A stretch of 58,215 nucleotides of DNA, taken from assembly GCF_016792905.1 (NCBI RefSeq), contig NZ_JAEULP010000085.1, forward strand, positions 1-58,215, in the 5' to 3' direction. The translations under genes and the position numbers were made by a program. This document shows positions 1-6,697 of the stretch, piece by piece (position 1 is the first letter of the stretch; every line of letters begins with the position of its first letter). The notes under the pieces were generated by a model. That model was not told the DNA's origin. It saw nothing but the letters and a program-made list of their open reading frames with translations, and searched no databases. Source of the DNA: Tabrizicola sp. GTDB taxonomy: Bacteria; Pseudomonadota; Alphaproteobacteria; Rhodobacterales; Rhodobacteraceae.

Positions 1-13
1 TGGGGATGCTGGA

Positions 14-247
14 TCAGGCCCTGCGAGGCGGAACCTGTCCCAGGAGGCCGACTTCGCGCGCCCGGTTGGGGCGAAGGTAGGCCCAATTCAGGAACGCGGC
101 GGGGACGCCGATCACGAGACCCGCGAGCGCAGCCCAGAGGAAGGTTGTCCAATGGTAGTGGCCAAGGGTAAGGCCGACGATGACGACGGCTCCGGCGACG
201 GAGGAAGCCCAGAGCGCAATCAACCAGACGCGGAGGTGCGGGAACAT
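14..247 (-). CDS. small two-helix membrane protein, function unknown
   Basis: This 77-residue protein is nearly all hydrophobic, with two likely membrane helices at about residues 6-28 and 36-60. A short basic tail containing RPNRAR and PPRRA follows. The ATG at 247 has a plausible ribosome site (GGAGAC) a few bases upstream. Many Rhodobacterales carry small orphan proteins of this two-helix type without an assigned role. Codon use looks like the neighbouring genes. I do not recognise a function. It lies downstream of bolA on the same strand, so it could be read from the same transcript. Confidence 0.6.
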   Translation of the reverse strand: MFPHLRVWLIALWASSVAGAVVIVGLTLGHYHWTTFLWAALAGLVIGVPAAFLNWAYLRPNRAREVGLLGQVPPRRA

Positions 248-297
248 GGGGGGTCTCCCTGTAGATGGTGGTTCATGGTGTCAACCCGGGGGGCCGG

Positions 298-444
298 TCA
301 CGGTTCCCGTTCGGCGGTCGTATCCTGGCCCAACGCCGACCACGCCCTGATCTGCTTGCGGAGCTTCGCATCGACCTCCGCGCTGACCGGGGCACCGTTG
401 GATGGTGCGCTGTAGCGCAGCCTACGATCGCCGCGCGCCGTCAA
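298..444 (-). CDS. possible 48-residue protein translationally coupled to bolA
   Basis: Just past bolA on the same strand, a frame of 48 codons runs from a TTG at 444 to a TGA at 298. The TTG overlaps the bolA stop as TTGA, a usual sign of coupled translation. The predicted peptide contains LRYSAPSNGAPVSAEVD followed by an amphipathic stretch ending in IRAWSALGQD, which reads like real protein rather than random translation. No strong ribosome site precedes it, and it ends abruptly after TTAEREP. It may therefore be the 5' remnant of a longer gene. It is a guess that it is expressed. Confidence 0.33.
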   Translation of the reverse strand: MTARGDRRLRYSAPSNGAPVSAEVDAKLRKQIRAWSALGQDTTAEREP

Positions 445-692
445 CCGATGTCCAGCCCGATCGCATGAACCCGGCGGTTCAAATCCCCCAGCGCGGCCTG
501 CACCGCGCGGTGCCGGGCCACCCGGTTCATTGCCGCAAGCGCCTCTGCCCGGATCGTGATGTGGAAATGGCTTTCCCCCGATCCGTCATCGCCGGCGTGC
601 CCCGCATGGCGGTGGCTCTCGTTCACCACCTCCAGCACCGAGGGCGCGAAGGCGGCGGTAAGGCGGTCCTCGATCTCGTCTTTCACAGCCAT
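441..692 (-). CDS. bolA: BolA family protein
   Basis: The 83-residue protein has the BolA fold signature: a short N-terminal helix (EIEDRLTAAF), the VVNESHRHAGH motif whose histidines help bind shared Fe-S clusters with monothiol glutaredoxins, the SHFHITI strand, and a C-terminal helix with RHRAVQAAL. BolA proteins act with Grx4-type glutaredoxins in Fe-S cluster trafficking and iron sensing in the cytoplasm. The ATG at 692 gives the family's normal length; an open frame continues upstream to 875 but would add 61 unrelated residues overlapping the divergent gene. It is transcribed away from the J-domain gene across a 76-bp gap. This arrangement next to cobS is common in Rhodobacterales. Confidence 0.9.
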   Translation of the reverse strand: MAVKDEIEDRLTAAFAPSVLEVVNESHRHAGHAGDDGSGESHFHITIRAEALAAMNRVARHRAVQAALGDLNRRVHAIGLDIG

Positions 693-768
693 GTCAGCGC
701 CCCCTGCCCTTCCAACTTCCGCGAAAAGCCCTAAACTCGTGGCCCCGAGTCGGAAAGGCCCTACCCGC

Positions 769-1401
769 ATGTCCAGTCGTCCGCCCTTTGATTTCAACCT
801 CAGCGCTGCTGCTGACAAGAAGCGCAAGAAAACCGGGCGGCGCGGCATGTCGGGGGCGTTCGAGACGGCGGACAAGCCGTGCGATTATCCGGGCTGCAAG
901 GAGAAGGCCGCGTTCCGGGCACCGAAATCGCCGGACCTGCTGGACGAGTTCTTCTGGTTCTGCAAGGACCACATCCGCGAATACAACCTGAAATGGAACT
1001 TCTTCCAGGGGACCAGCGACGAGGAGTTCCAGAAGTTCCTCGACAAGGACCGGGTCTGGGAACGCGAGACCAAACCCTTCAGCCGTCAGGGCGACGGCAA
1101 TGCCTGGGCGCGGCTGGGGGTGAACGACCCGATGTCCCTTCTGGGGGAAAAGGCGACGCAGAATCCGGGCCGTGTGCAATCGACCGCGACGCGGAAGCTG
1201 CCTGCGACGGAGCGGAAGGCGATCGAGATCCTGGACGCGCGCGACACGATGTCGAAGACGGAAATCCGCAAGGTCTACAAGGGGCTGATCAAGGTCCTGC
1301 ACCCTGACATGAACGGCGGCGACCGCAGCCATGAGGAACAGCTGCAGGAGGTCGTCTGGGCCTGGGACCAGCTGAAGGACAGCCGGTATTTCCGGGACTA
1401 G
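769..1401 (+). CDS. J-domain (DnaJ-like) protein with N-terminal Cys/His cluster
   Basis: The 210-residue protein carries a C-terminal J-domain (about residues 147-207) with the essential HPD tripeptide at 178-180, inside KVLHPDMNGG. J-domains stimulate the ATPase of DnaK-type chaperones. The N-terminal half has C38, C43, C65 and H68 (PCDYPGC and FCKDH), a possible small metal site, and no Gly/Phe or canonical zinc-finger regions of true DnaJ. It is thus a specialised co-chaperone of unknown client. The ATG at 769 was chosen because the longer frame from 556 runs antisense through bolA. It is divergent from bolA, an order familiar in Rhodobacterales. Confidence 0.88.
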   Translation: MSSRPPFDFNLSAAADKKRKKTGRRGMSGAFETADKPCDYPGCKEKAAFRAPKSPDLLDEFFWFCKDHIREYNLKWNFFQGTSDEEFQKFLDKDRVWERETKPFSRQGDGNAWARLGVNDPMSLLGEKATQNPGRVQSTATRKLPATERKAIEILDARDTMSKTEIRKVYKGLIKVLHPDMNGGDRSHEEQLQEVVWAWDQLKDSRYFRD

Positions 1402-1440
1402 GCGGCGCAGACCGGCAAGCGGAAAATCCTCGGGCGGATC

Positions 1441-1470
1441 GGGAACCTTTGCGCGCGGCCTGCATCCAAT
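1441..1470 (+). promoter_or_regulatory. candidate ECF-type promoter upstream of the sigma-factor operon
   Basis: GGGAACC at 1441-1447 matches the usual -35 element of ECF sigma-factor promoters. About 16-18 bases downstream lies CATCCAAT (1463-1470), which could serve as the -10. The site is 40-70 bases before a three-gene operon that itself encodes an ECF sigma factor, so autoregulation would make sense. The -10 does not match the CGTT class I know best, so this is a weak call. Confidence 0.3.
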
Positions 1471-1471
1471 G

Positions 1472-1493
1472 GGCATGTCAATTCCGACATGCC
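1472..1493 (+). promoter_or_regulatory. perfect 8-bp inverted repeat in the leader of the sigma operon
   Basis: GGCATGTC and GACATGCC form perfect 8-bp arms around a 6-base spacer (AATTCC). The right arm ends 15 bases before the ATG at 1509, just ahead of the GGAGAC ribosome site. It could be a dimer-binding operator or an RNA hairpin in the leader. No T-run follows, so it is not an ordinary terminator. Confidence 0.7.
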
Positions 1494-1508
1494 TGATGGA
1501 GACCCAAC

Positions 1509-1916
1509 ATGCGCAAGCTATCCCTGATCGTCGCCGCCCTGGCCCTGGGGACCACCCCCGCCCTTGCGGAGGGCAACCTGACGGCGCCCCCGCCCGCCCC
1601 CTTCGCCAAGGTCAGCGATCTGGTGCCGCTGCCGGATTTCCTGCCGGGGCTGGGCACGCTGTATGTCGATCCGGCAAGCCTGCCCGCCGGGCCCTTCCTG
1701 GGCTATGACCACGACGGGAAGCTCGCGGCCACGATCTACATGATCCCCGTCGCCGACCTGAACCCGGACAAGTCCTTCGCCGATCTGGCCGTCGGCGCCG
1801 GGACGGTCACCTCGGTCGATGTCTATTACAACGCCGGACATGCGGGGGTGGAGGCGCCGCACGAACACATCGTCCTTTGGCACGATGCGGGCGCCAAGGA
1901 GCGGGTGGCGAAATGA
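1509..1916 (+). CDS. secreted protein, tentatively TTHB210/DUF5602-like
   Basis: The 135-residue product begins with a clear signal peptide ending at TPALAEG (cleavage near residue 21). The mature part has a Pro-rich start, a strand-rich middle (GTLYVDPASLPAG, LAATIYMIPV) and a conserved-looking C-terminal motif, APHEHIVLWHD, with three histidines. I tentatively place it in the TTHB210/DUF5602 family, whose Thermus founder is encoded beside an ECF sigma factor. That context fits here, but the assignment is from memory. Its stop overlaps the next gene as ATGA, so the cupredoxin is translationally coupled. The product probably works in the periplasm. Confidence 0.75.
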   Translation: MRKLSLIVAALALGTTPALAEGNLTAPPPAPFAKVSDLVPLPDFLPGLGTLYVDPASLPAGPFLGYDHDGKLAATIYMIPVADLNPDKSFADLAVGAGTVTSVDVYYNAGHAGVEAPHEHIVLWHDAGAKERVAK

Positions 1917-2437
1917 TCCTCACGCGCAGGGGTGCGCTGGCGACGGGGGGCGGGTTCGCCGCCTCCCTCCTGGCGGCACGGGTCGGGTTTGCAGCCACGG
2001 CGACCGAGATCGCGATGCGCGGGACCAATTATGGCGGGCGGATTTCGTTCGACCCCGTGGGCCTGTGGATCGAGCCGGGGCAAAGCGTGAGGTTCGTGAA
2101 CCGGGACGGCGGCAACACCCACACCTCGACCGCCTATTGCCCGGACATCGACGGTCGGCCGCTGCGCATTCCGTCCGGCGCGAAAGGGTGGGACAGCGAC
2201 TATCTGGAGCCGGACCAGGCCTTCGAGATCGCGCTGGAAGTGCCGGGGGTCTATGACTTCTACTGCCGTCCGCACGAGCATGCCGGAATGGTCGGGCGGA
2301 TCGTGGTGGGGCGCCCCGGGGACGGCGGGCAGTGGCAGCAGAACGCGGAGGTTGGCGACCTGCCGCCGGAAATCCTGGCGGCCTTTCCCACCGTCGATGA
2401 CATCCTGTCGATGGGCCGCATCGCGGTGGCGTGGTAG
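1913..2437 (+). CDS. Tat-exported cupredoxin (type-1 copper protein)
   Basis: The 174-residue protein has a twin-arginine signal (LTRRGALATGGG) ending near residue 28. A plastocyanin-like domain covers about residues 32-134. The copper ligands of a type-1 site are visible: H70 in NTHTSTAY, then C118, H121 (or H123) and M126 in FYCRPHEHAGM. It should therefore carry one electron or bind copper in the periplasm. A 40-residue acidic tail after the domain is unexplained. The ATG at 1913 was chosen because it overlaps the upstream stop (ATGA) and starts the Tat signal. The ECF sigma gene begins 9 bases after its stop, so all three genes form one operon. Confidence 0.88.
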   Translation: MILTRRGALATGGGFAASLLAARVGFAATATEIAMRGTNYGGRISFDPVGLWIEPGQSVRFVNRDGGNTHTSTAYCPDIDGRPLRIPSGAKGWDSDYLEPDQAFEIALEVPGVYDFYCRPHEHAGMVGRIVVGRPGDGGQWQQNAEVGDLPPEILAAFPTVDDILSMGRIAVAW

Positions 2438-2446
2438 GATGCGGCG

Positions 2447-3160
2447 ATGAAGGACCATGCAACCGTCTTGCCGCGCCTTGCAGACAGGTCGGACCTGTCC
2501 GAAGCCGCGTTGCTGGAGCACGCCCGGTACGGGGACGAAACCGCGATCGGGCTCTTGATCCGCCGGTACAACCAGCGGCTATTCCGGGTGGTGCGGGCGA
2601 TCCTGCCCGATGATGCCGCCGCGGAGGATGCGGTGCAGGAGGCTTATCTGGCGGCCTTCTCCAACCTCGCAGGTTTTCGGGGCGACGCGGGCTTTGGCAC
2701 CTGGCTGACCCGGATCGCCATCAACGAAGCCTATCAGGGCCTGCGCCGGACGCGACCCTCCGCGCCCTATGACGCGGTCGCCGATCAGGTGGCGCAGTCG
2801 GATGGACGGGTGATCGCGTTTCCCGCAAGCGGGCCGGGCGTGGAGGAAGAGCTGATGCGGCGCGACGTGCGGAAGCTGTTGGAGCAGGCGGTCAGCGATC
2901 TTCCCGAGCCATTCCGCCTCGTGTTCACGCTGCGCGAGATGGAGGGGTTGTCGGTGCGCGAGGTGGCGCGGCTCCTGGGCCTGTCGCTGATCACCGTGAA
3001 GACCCGGGACTTTCGGGCGCGCCGGTTGCTGCGCCGCCATCTGGAGGCGGCGTTGATGGGTGGCTTCACGGCGGCCTTTCCCTTTGCGGGCGCGCGCTGC
3101 GACGCGTTCAGGGATCGCGTCCTGCGTGAACTGGCCGCGCGGCGGCGTGCCGGGCACTGA
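2447..3160 (+). CDS. ECF-type RNA polymerase sigma factor
   Basis: The 237-residue protein has sigma region 2 at about residues 32-100 (LIRRYNQRLFRVVRAIL, EDAVQEAYLAAF, FGTWLTRIAINEAY) and region 4 at about 143-200 (LPEPFRLVFTLREMEG, then the helix-turn-helix VREVARLLGLSLITVKTR). An unusually long C-terminal tail of about 35 residues ends in basic sequence and includes one Cys (GARCDAF). No anti-sigma gene is adjacent; the neighbours are instead two secreted proteins, one a copper protein. The ATG at 2447 follows the cupredoxin stop by 9 bases. Activation may depend on an unlinked anti-sigma factor or on the tail; this is inference. Confidence 0.92.
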   Translation: MKDHATVLPRLADRSDLSEAALLEHARYGDETAIGLLIRRYNQRLFRVVRAILPDDAAAEDAVQEAYLAAFSNLAGFRGDAGFGTWLTRIAINEAYQGLRRTRPSAPYDAVADQVAQSDGRVIAFPASGPGVEEELMRRDVRKLLEQAVSDLPEPFRLVFTLREMEGLSVREVARLLGLSLITVKTRDFRARRLLRRHLEAALMGGFTAAFPFAGARCDAFRDRVLRELAARRRAGH

Positions 3161-3360
3161 GCCTCGGCTGCCGGGTTGCCTCAGCCAGGCTGGTGCTGAC
3201 GGACGGACTGGTCATGCCGCGTGCCGGGCCATGCGCAGCGGGAAGTTGCCCGGTCAGGCGAGCGGGAAGCCGCCCTTCCCCTTGAACCCCCCCGCGTTAT
3301 GTTCCAAGGATGGCCAGTGCGGCGCGATGGGGCGTCTGCAGCTTGGGATGGACTAGGGCG

Positions 3361-4335
3361 ATGCTGGATCAGGTGATGAAACCGACCGAGGAAGTTTCGG
3401 TCCGCGATGTGTTCGGGATCGACACCGACATGCGTGTGAAGGGCTTCGCCGAGCGCACCGACCGCGTGCCCGAGATCGACACCACCTACAAGTTCGACCC
3501 CGACACCACTTTGGCGATCCTCGCCGGCTTTGCCTATAACCGCCGGGTGATGATCCAGGGGTACCACGGCACCGGGAAATCCACTCATATCGAGCAGGTG
3601 GCGGCGCGGCTGAACTGGCCCTGCGTGAGGGTGAACCTTGATTCGCACATCTCCCGGATCGACCTGATCGGCAAGGACGCGATCAAGCTGCGCGACGGCA
3701 AGCAGGTGACGGAGTTCCACGAGGGCATCCTGCCCTGGGCGCTGCGCAATCCGGTGGCGATCGTCTTCGACGAGTATGACGCGGGCCGGGCGGATGTGAT
3801 GTTCGTGATCCAGCGGGTGCTGGAGCATGATGGAAAGCTGACGCTTCTGGACCAGAACGAGATCATCACGCCGCATCCCTGTTTCCGGCTGTTCGCGACG
3901 TCGAACACCGTGGGCCTGGGGGATACCACGGGGCTTTACCACGGGGTCCAGCAGATCAACCAGGCGCAGATGGACCGCTGGAGCCTGGTGGCGACGCTGA
4001 ACTACCTGTCGCACGATGCGGAAACGGCGATCGTGCTGGCGAAGAACCCGCATTACAATACGGACAAGGGGCGGAAGACGATTTCCCAGATGGTGACGGT
4101 CGCAGACCTGACGCGGACGGCCTTCATGAACGGCGATCTGTCCACGGTGATGAGCCCCCGGACCGTGCTGAACTGGGCACAGAACGCCGAGATCTTCCGC
4201 AACGTGGGCTATGCGTTCCGGCTGACCTTCCTGAACAAATGCGACGAACTGGAGCGGCAGACGGTGGCCGAATTCTACCAGCGGTGTTTCGCCGAGGAGC
4301 TGCCGGAGAGTGCGGCGAGCATGGCGATGAAGTGA
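3361..4335 (+). CDS. cobS: cobaltochelatase subunit CobS
   Basis: CobS is the AAA+ ATPase partner of CobT. With CobN they insert Co2+ into hydrogenobyrinic acid a,c-diamide in aerobic cobalamin synthesis. The 324-residue protein has a Walker A motif, GYHGTGKST (67-75), a Walker [10 protein letters not shown] (132-140), and a sensor-1 region, LFATSNT. The ATG at 3361 gives the family's usual start; an upstream in-frame ATG at 3310 would add 17 unlikely residues. Its stop overlaps the GTG start of the next gene. cobT follows after four intervening genes, a looser arrangement than a cobST operon. No cobalamin riboswitch motif was recognised in the 200 bases upstream. Confidence 0.95.
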   Translation: MLDQVMKPTEEVSVRDVFGIDTDMRVKGFAERTDRVPEIDTTYKFDPDTTLAILAGFAYNRRVMIQGYHGTGKSTHIEQVAARLNWPCVRVNLDSHISRIDLIGKDAIKLRDGKQVTEFHEGILPWALRNPVAIVFDEYDAGRADVMFVIQRVLEHDGKLTLLDQNEIITPHPCFRLFATSNTVGLGDTTGLYHGVQQINQAQMDRWSLVATLNYLSHDAETAIVLAKNPHYNTDKGRKTISQMVTVADLTRTAFMNGDLSTVMSPRTVLNWAQNAEIFRNVGYAFRLTFLNKCDELERQTVAEFYQRCFAEELPESAASMAMK

Positions 4336-4790
4336 TAGGCGGGGCCCGGATCAGTCCGGCCCTTCTCCTTTTCGCAGTGCTCGGTCTTGCGGGCTGCGTC
4401 GACCCCTCGTCAACGATTGCTCCAAGCATGGCACCCGCGGCGGGGTCAGGCTGTCGCGTGACCTATGTCGTTGATGGAGACACTGTTCATCTTGCCTGTC
4501 CTGGCACGGGTGAGGTGAAAGCGCGGCTTCTGGGGTTCGACACGCCAGAAGTGTATTCGCCGGGCTGTAGGCGGGAACTTGCTGCGGGGCAGCAAGCAAC
4601 GGCGATCCTTCGGAAGGTACTGCGTTCGGGGCCGATCACCGCAGCACGTTTCCAAGGCCATGACCGTTACGGTCGGGAGCTGGTGCAGTTGGAAGTTAAT
4701 GGGCAAGACATCGCCGGAACGATGATCGCTGCCGGGTATGCAGTTCCCTATTCGGGTGGACGAAGCCCGGACTGGTGCAGGATGCTCTGA
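4332..4790 (+). CDS. thermonuclease-family (SNase-like) lipoprotein
   Basis: The 152-residue protein starts at a GTG overlapping the cobS stop (GTGA). It begins with a lipoprotein signal whose lipobox is LGLAGC, so it should be membrane-anchored. The rest is a staphylococcal-nuclease domain: VVDGDTV contains the calcium-ligand Asp, [10 protein letters not shown] gives the catalytic Arg, Asp and Glu, and HDRYGREL provides the second catalytic Arg. Such enzymes hydrolyse DNA or RNA outside the cytoplasm. Its codons and base composition look distinctly more AT-rich than the surrounding genes, suggesting recent acquisition. No ATG start fits the signal peptide; the ATG at 4239 lies inside cobS in another frame. 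Confidence 0.8.
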   Translation: MIGGARISPALLLFAVLGLAGCVDPSSTIAPSMAPAAGSGCRVTYVVDGDTVHLACPGTGEVKARLLGFDTPEVYSPGCRRELAAGQQATAILRKVLRSGPITAARFQGHDRYGRELVQLEVNGQDIAGTMIAAGYAVPYSGGRSPDWCRML

Positions 4791-4856
4791 CGGCGCCCCG
4801 CACAGAGGTTTTCACTTTGCCTTGAAAGCGTGCGCATTTCCGGGCTTCATGCCGAA

Positions 4857-5234
4857 ATGGCGCGCGGTTTGGAAACTTTTCTGGCCGTCCTTGTGCTCGG
4901 GGTGTCCAGTGGCCCCGCAGCGGCTGATCCCTTGTTGCGCCAGTTTGCCATCTGCGCGGGGCGGCTTTCGGCACTGATGGAAGACCAGTGGATGTTCGAT
5001 GGGCCCGGGTCGGAGCGGACCGCCGAGGAACTGGCCGCGGTGGTCTCGCTGATCGAGGCCTCGATGCCCGAAGGCGGGGGGCGGCAGGTGCTGGGCTGGC
5101 GGGTGGACGCGAAGGTGGCGCAACGGGCGCTTCTGGGTCAGGCGCGGTTCGGGCGGGATCGGCGGCTGGCGGAAACGGCAGCGGCCAGAGCAGAAGCCCT
5201 GGCCGCCGAGTGTCGTGCAATGTTGTTGGGTTAG
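4857..5234 (+). CDS. small secreted protein of unknown function
   Basis: The 125-residue product has a signal peptide (LETFLAVLVLGVSSGPAAADP, cleavage near residue 24). A helical mature domain follows with two likely disulfide-forming cysteines, one in FAICAGRLSALMEDQW and one near the C-terminus in AAECRAML. No catalytic motif was recognised. A GTG at 4830 could add nine residues, but the ATG at 4857 gives a better signal peptide. It lies between the nuclease lipoprotein and a convergent reductase gene, overlapping the latter's stop by four bases. I believe similar proteins occur near cobS/cobT in relatives but cannot name a family. Confidence 0.7.
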   Translation: MARGLETFLAVLVLGVSSGPAAADPLLRQFAICAGRLSALMEDQWMFDGPGSERTAEELAAVVSLIEASMPEGGGRQVLGWRVDAKVAQRALLGQARFGRDRRLAETAAARAEALAAECRAMLLG

Positions 5235-5836
5235 GCGGCGGCGCTCATTTCAGCGCGGGCGGCCATCGTGGCCTTTGCCCACCACATCACGTCATCGAGC
5301 ATCGCCTTCGCCGACGGGGCGATCCCGGCTTCGATGTCGGCGAGGTTGCCCGAGCCGCCCATACCGGGATGGACCTTGAAGAAGTCGCTGCCGCCGATGC
5401 GGACGTTGTTGCGGGTGGGGACCATTTGCAGCTCCACCCCGATGTTTTGCAGGTGGCCAAGGGCATTGGCCGCACCCATCGAGCCGTAGCCGACCGAGCC
5501 GAGGGGCTTGTGCGCCCATTCGACATAGGCCTGGTCAAGCGCGTTCTTCAGCGCGCCGGTGATCGAGCGGTTGTATTCGGCGACGACGAAGATGTAGCCG
5601 TCGAATTCGGCGATCTTCTTCTGCCATTTCTGGGCGACCGGATTCTGGGACGGCACCCAGGCGTTCGAGGCGACCTCGTCGAAGAAAGGCAGCGGATAGT
5701 CGCGCAGGTCGACGACCTCGACATCCATGTCGCCGCGGGCTTTCGCCTGCTCGACGATCCATTTCGTCGGGATATCGGCAAAGCGGGTCGGGCGGGTCGA
5801 GGAGACGACTACGGCAATCTTGGGTTTCACGGACAT
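5231..5836 (-). CDS. NAD(P)H-dependent FMN reductase family protein
   Basis: The 201-residue flavodoxin-like protein starts with a nucleotide-binding loop, VVVSSTRPTRF (about 9-19), followed by the family's DLRDYPLPFFDE and VVAEYNRSITGALKNALD motifs, which bind FMN phosphate and ring. Members of this NADPH-dependent FMN reductase/chromate-reductase family pass electrons from NAD(P)H through FMN to quinones, azo dyes or metals. The natural substrate cannot be read from sequence. The ATG at 5836 is preceded by a good AAGGAAG ribosome site. It is the only minus-strand gene between cobS and cobT and converges with its neighbour. Confidence 0.9.
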   Translation of the reverse strand: MSVKPKIAVVVSSTRPTRFADIPTKWIVEQAKARGDMDVEVVDLRDYPLPFFDEVASNAWVPSQNPVAQKWQKKIAEFDGYIFVVAEYNRSITGALKNALDQAYVEWAHKPLGSVGYGSMGAANALGHLQNIGVELQMVPTRNNVRIGGSDFFKVHPGMGGSGNLADIEAGIAPSAKAMLDDVMWWAKATMAARAEMSAAA

Positions 5837-6002
5837 GGTTTACTTCCTTGCGGTCTGGGTTGTTCGCTGCGAATAAAATGAATGCAGGCGCAGAAAAACC
5901 AATTCCCCACACCCGCGCCGCATCTGTGCGCCACCGCACGGAGTCTTGCCGCCTGCCCGGTCGGGTGATTATCTGCCGGGCGACTTCGGGAAAGGGATGA
6001 TC

Positions 6003-6692
6003 ATGCATATCGGCCTGATCGGCGGCATCGGACCGGCGGCGACGGTGGTCTATTACCAGCGGCTGTGCGCGGCGATGGCGACGCGGGGGGCGCCGTTGGA
6101 GCTGACCATCGTGCAGGCGGACATTCACGAGCTGATCGCGAACAACCTAGCCGACCGGCGGGAGGAGCAGGCGGAGGTTTATTCCGGGTTGATCGACCGG
6201 CTGAAGGCGGCGGGCGCGGGTTGTGCGGCGATCACCTCGCTCGGCGGGCATTTCTGCTTTGACGAAACGGTGGCGCGGTCGTCCTTGCCGCTAGTTTCCG
6301 CGGTTGAGCCGCTGGATGCGTTCTTCGCGGGTGAGGGGATAGCGACGGTCGGCCTTCTGGGCACTCGCGTGGTGATGCGGACGAAGCTGTACGGGCAGCT
6401 TGTGAAGACAAAGGCGGTTGCCCTGGAAGACGAGATCGAGGACCTGGGCCAGCTGTATCAGGAGATGGCGGTTGCGGGGGTCTGCGACGCGGCCAGGCGC
6501 GCCCGGTTTCTGGGCGCGGGACAGCGGCTGGTGGACCAGGGGGCCGAGGCAGTGGTGCTGGCGGGGACGGACCTGAACCTCGCCTTCGACGGGCAGGAAA
6601 CGCCGTATCGGGTGATCGACGCTCTGGACGTGCATGTGGCGGTACTGGCCGATCTGGCCTCTGGCAGCCGGTCGCTGGACGCATTAGGCTGA
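6003..6692 (+). CDS. aspartate/glutamate racemase family protein
   Basis: The 229-residue protein has the PLP-independent racemase fold. The N-terminal [19 protein letters not shown] is the typical start of the YgeA-like aspartate racemase group. In known racemases two catalytic residues, usually cysteines, sit in the two half-domains. Here the first half has [11 protein letters not shown], and the second has [11 protein letters not shown] where a Cys would be expected. Thr replacing Cys is known in YgeA-like members with altered substrate range. Two ATGs lie close together (5997 and 6003); 6003 is better spaced from AAAGGGA. cobT follows five bases after the stop, so both may be cotranscribed. 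Confidence 0.85.
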   Translation: MHIGLIGGIGPAATVVYYQRLCAAMATRGAPLELTIVQADIHELIANNLADRREEQAEVYSGLIDRLKAAGAGCAAITSLGGHFCFDETVARSSLPLVSAVEPLDAFFAGEGIATVGLLGTRVVMRTKLYGQLVKTKAVALEDEIEDLGQLYQEMAVAGVCDAARRARFLGAGQRLVDQGAEAVVLAGTDLNLAFDGQETPYRVIDALDVHVAVLADLASGSRSLDALG

Positions 6693-6697
6693 CCCGC

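Noticed and set aside
3282-3303. Promoter TTGAAC/TATGTT before cobS
   Set aside because: The two boxes are only 10 bases apart, far too close for a sigma-70 promoter.
3161-3360. Cobalamin riboswitch upstream of cobS
   Set aside because: The gap is GC-rich and ahead of a B12 gene, but I found no GCCACTG box or the expected core pairing.
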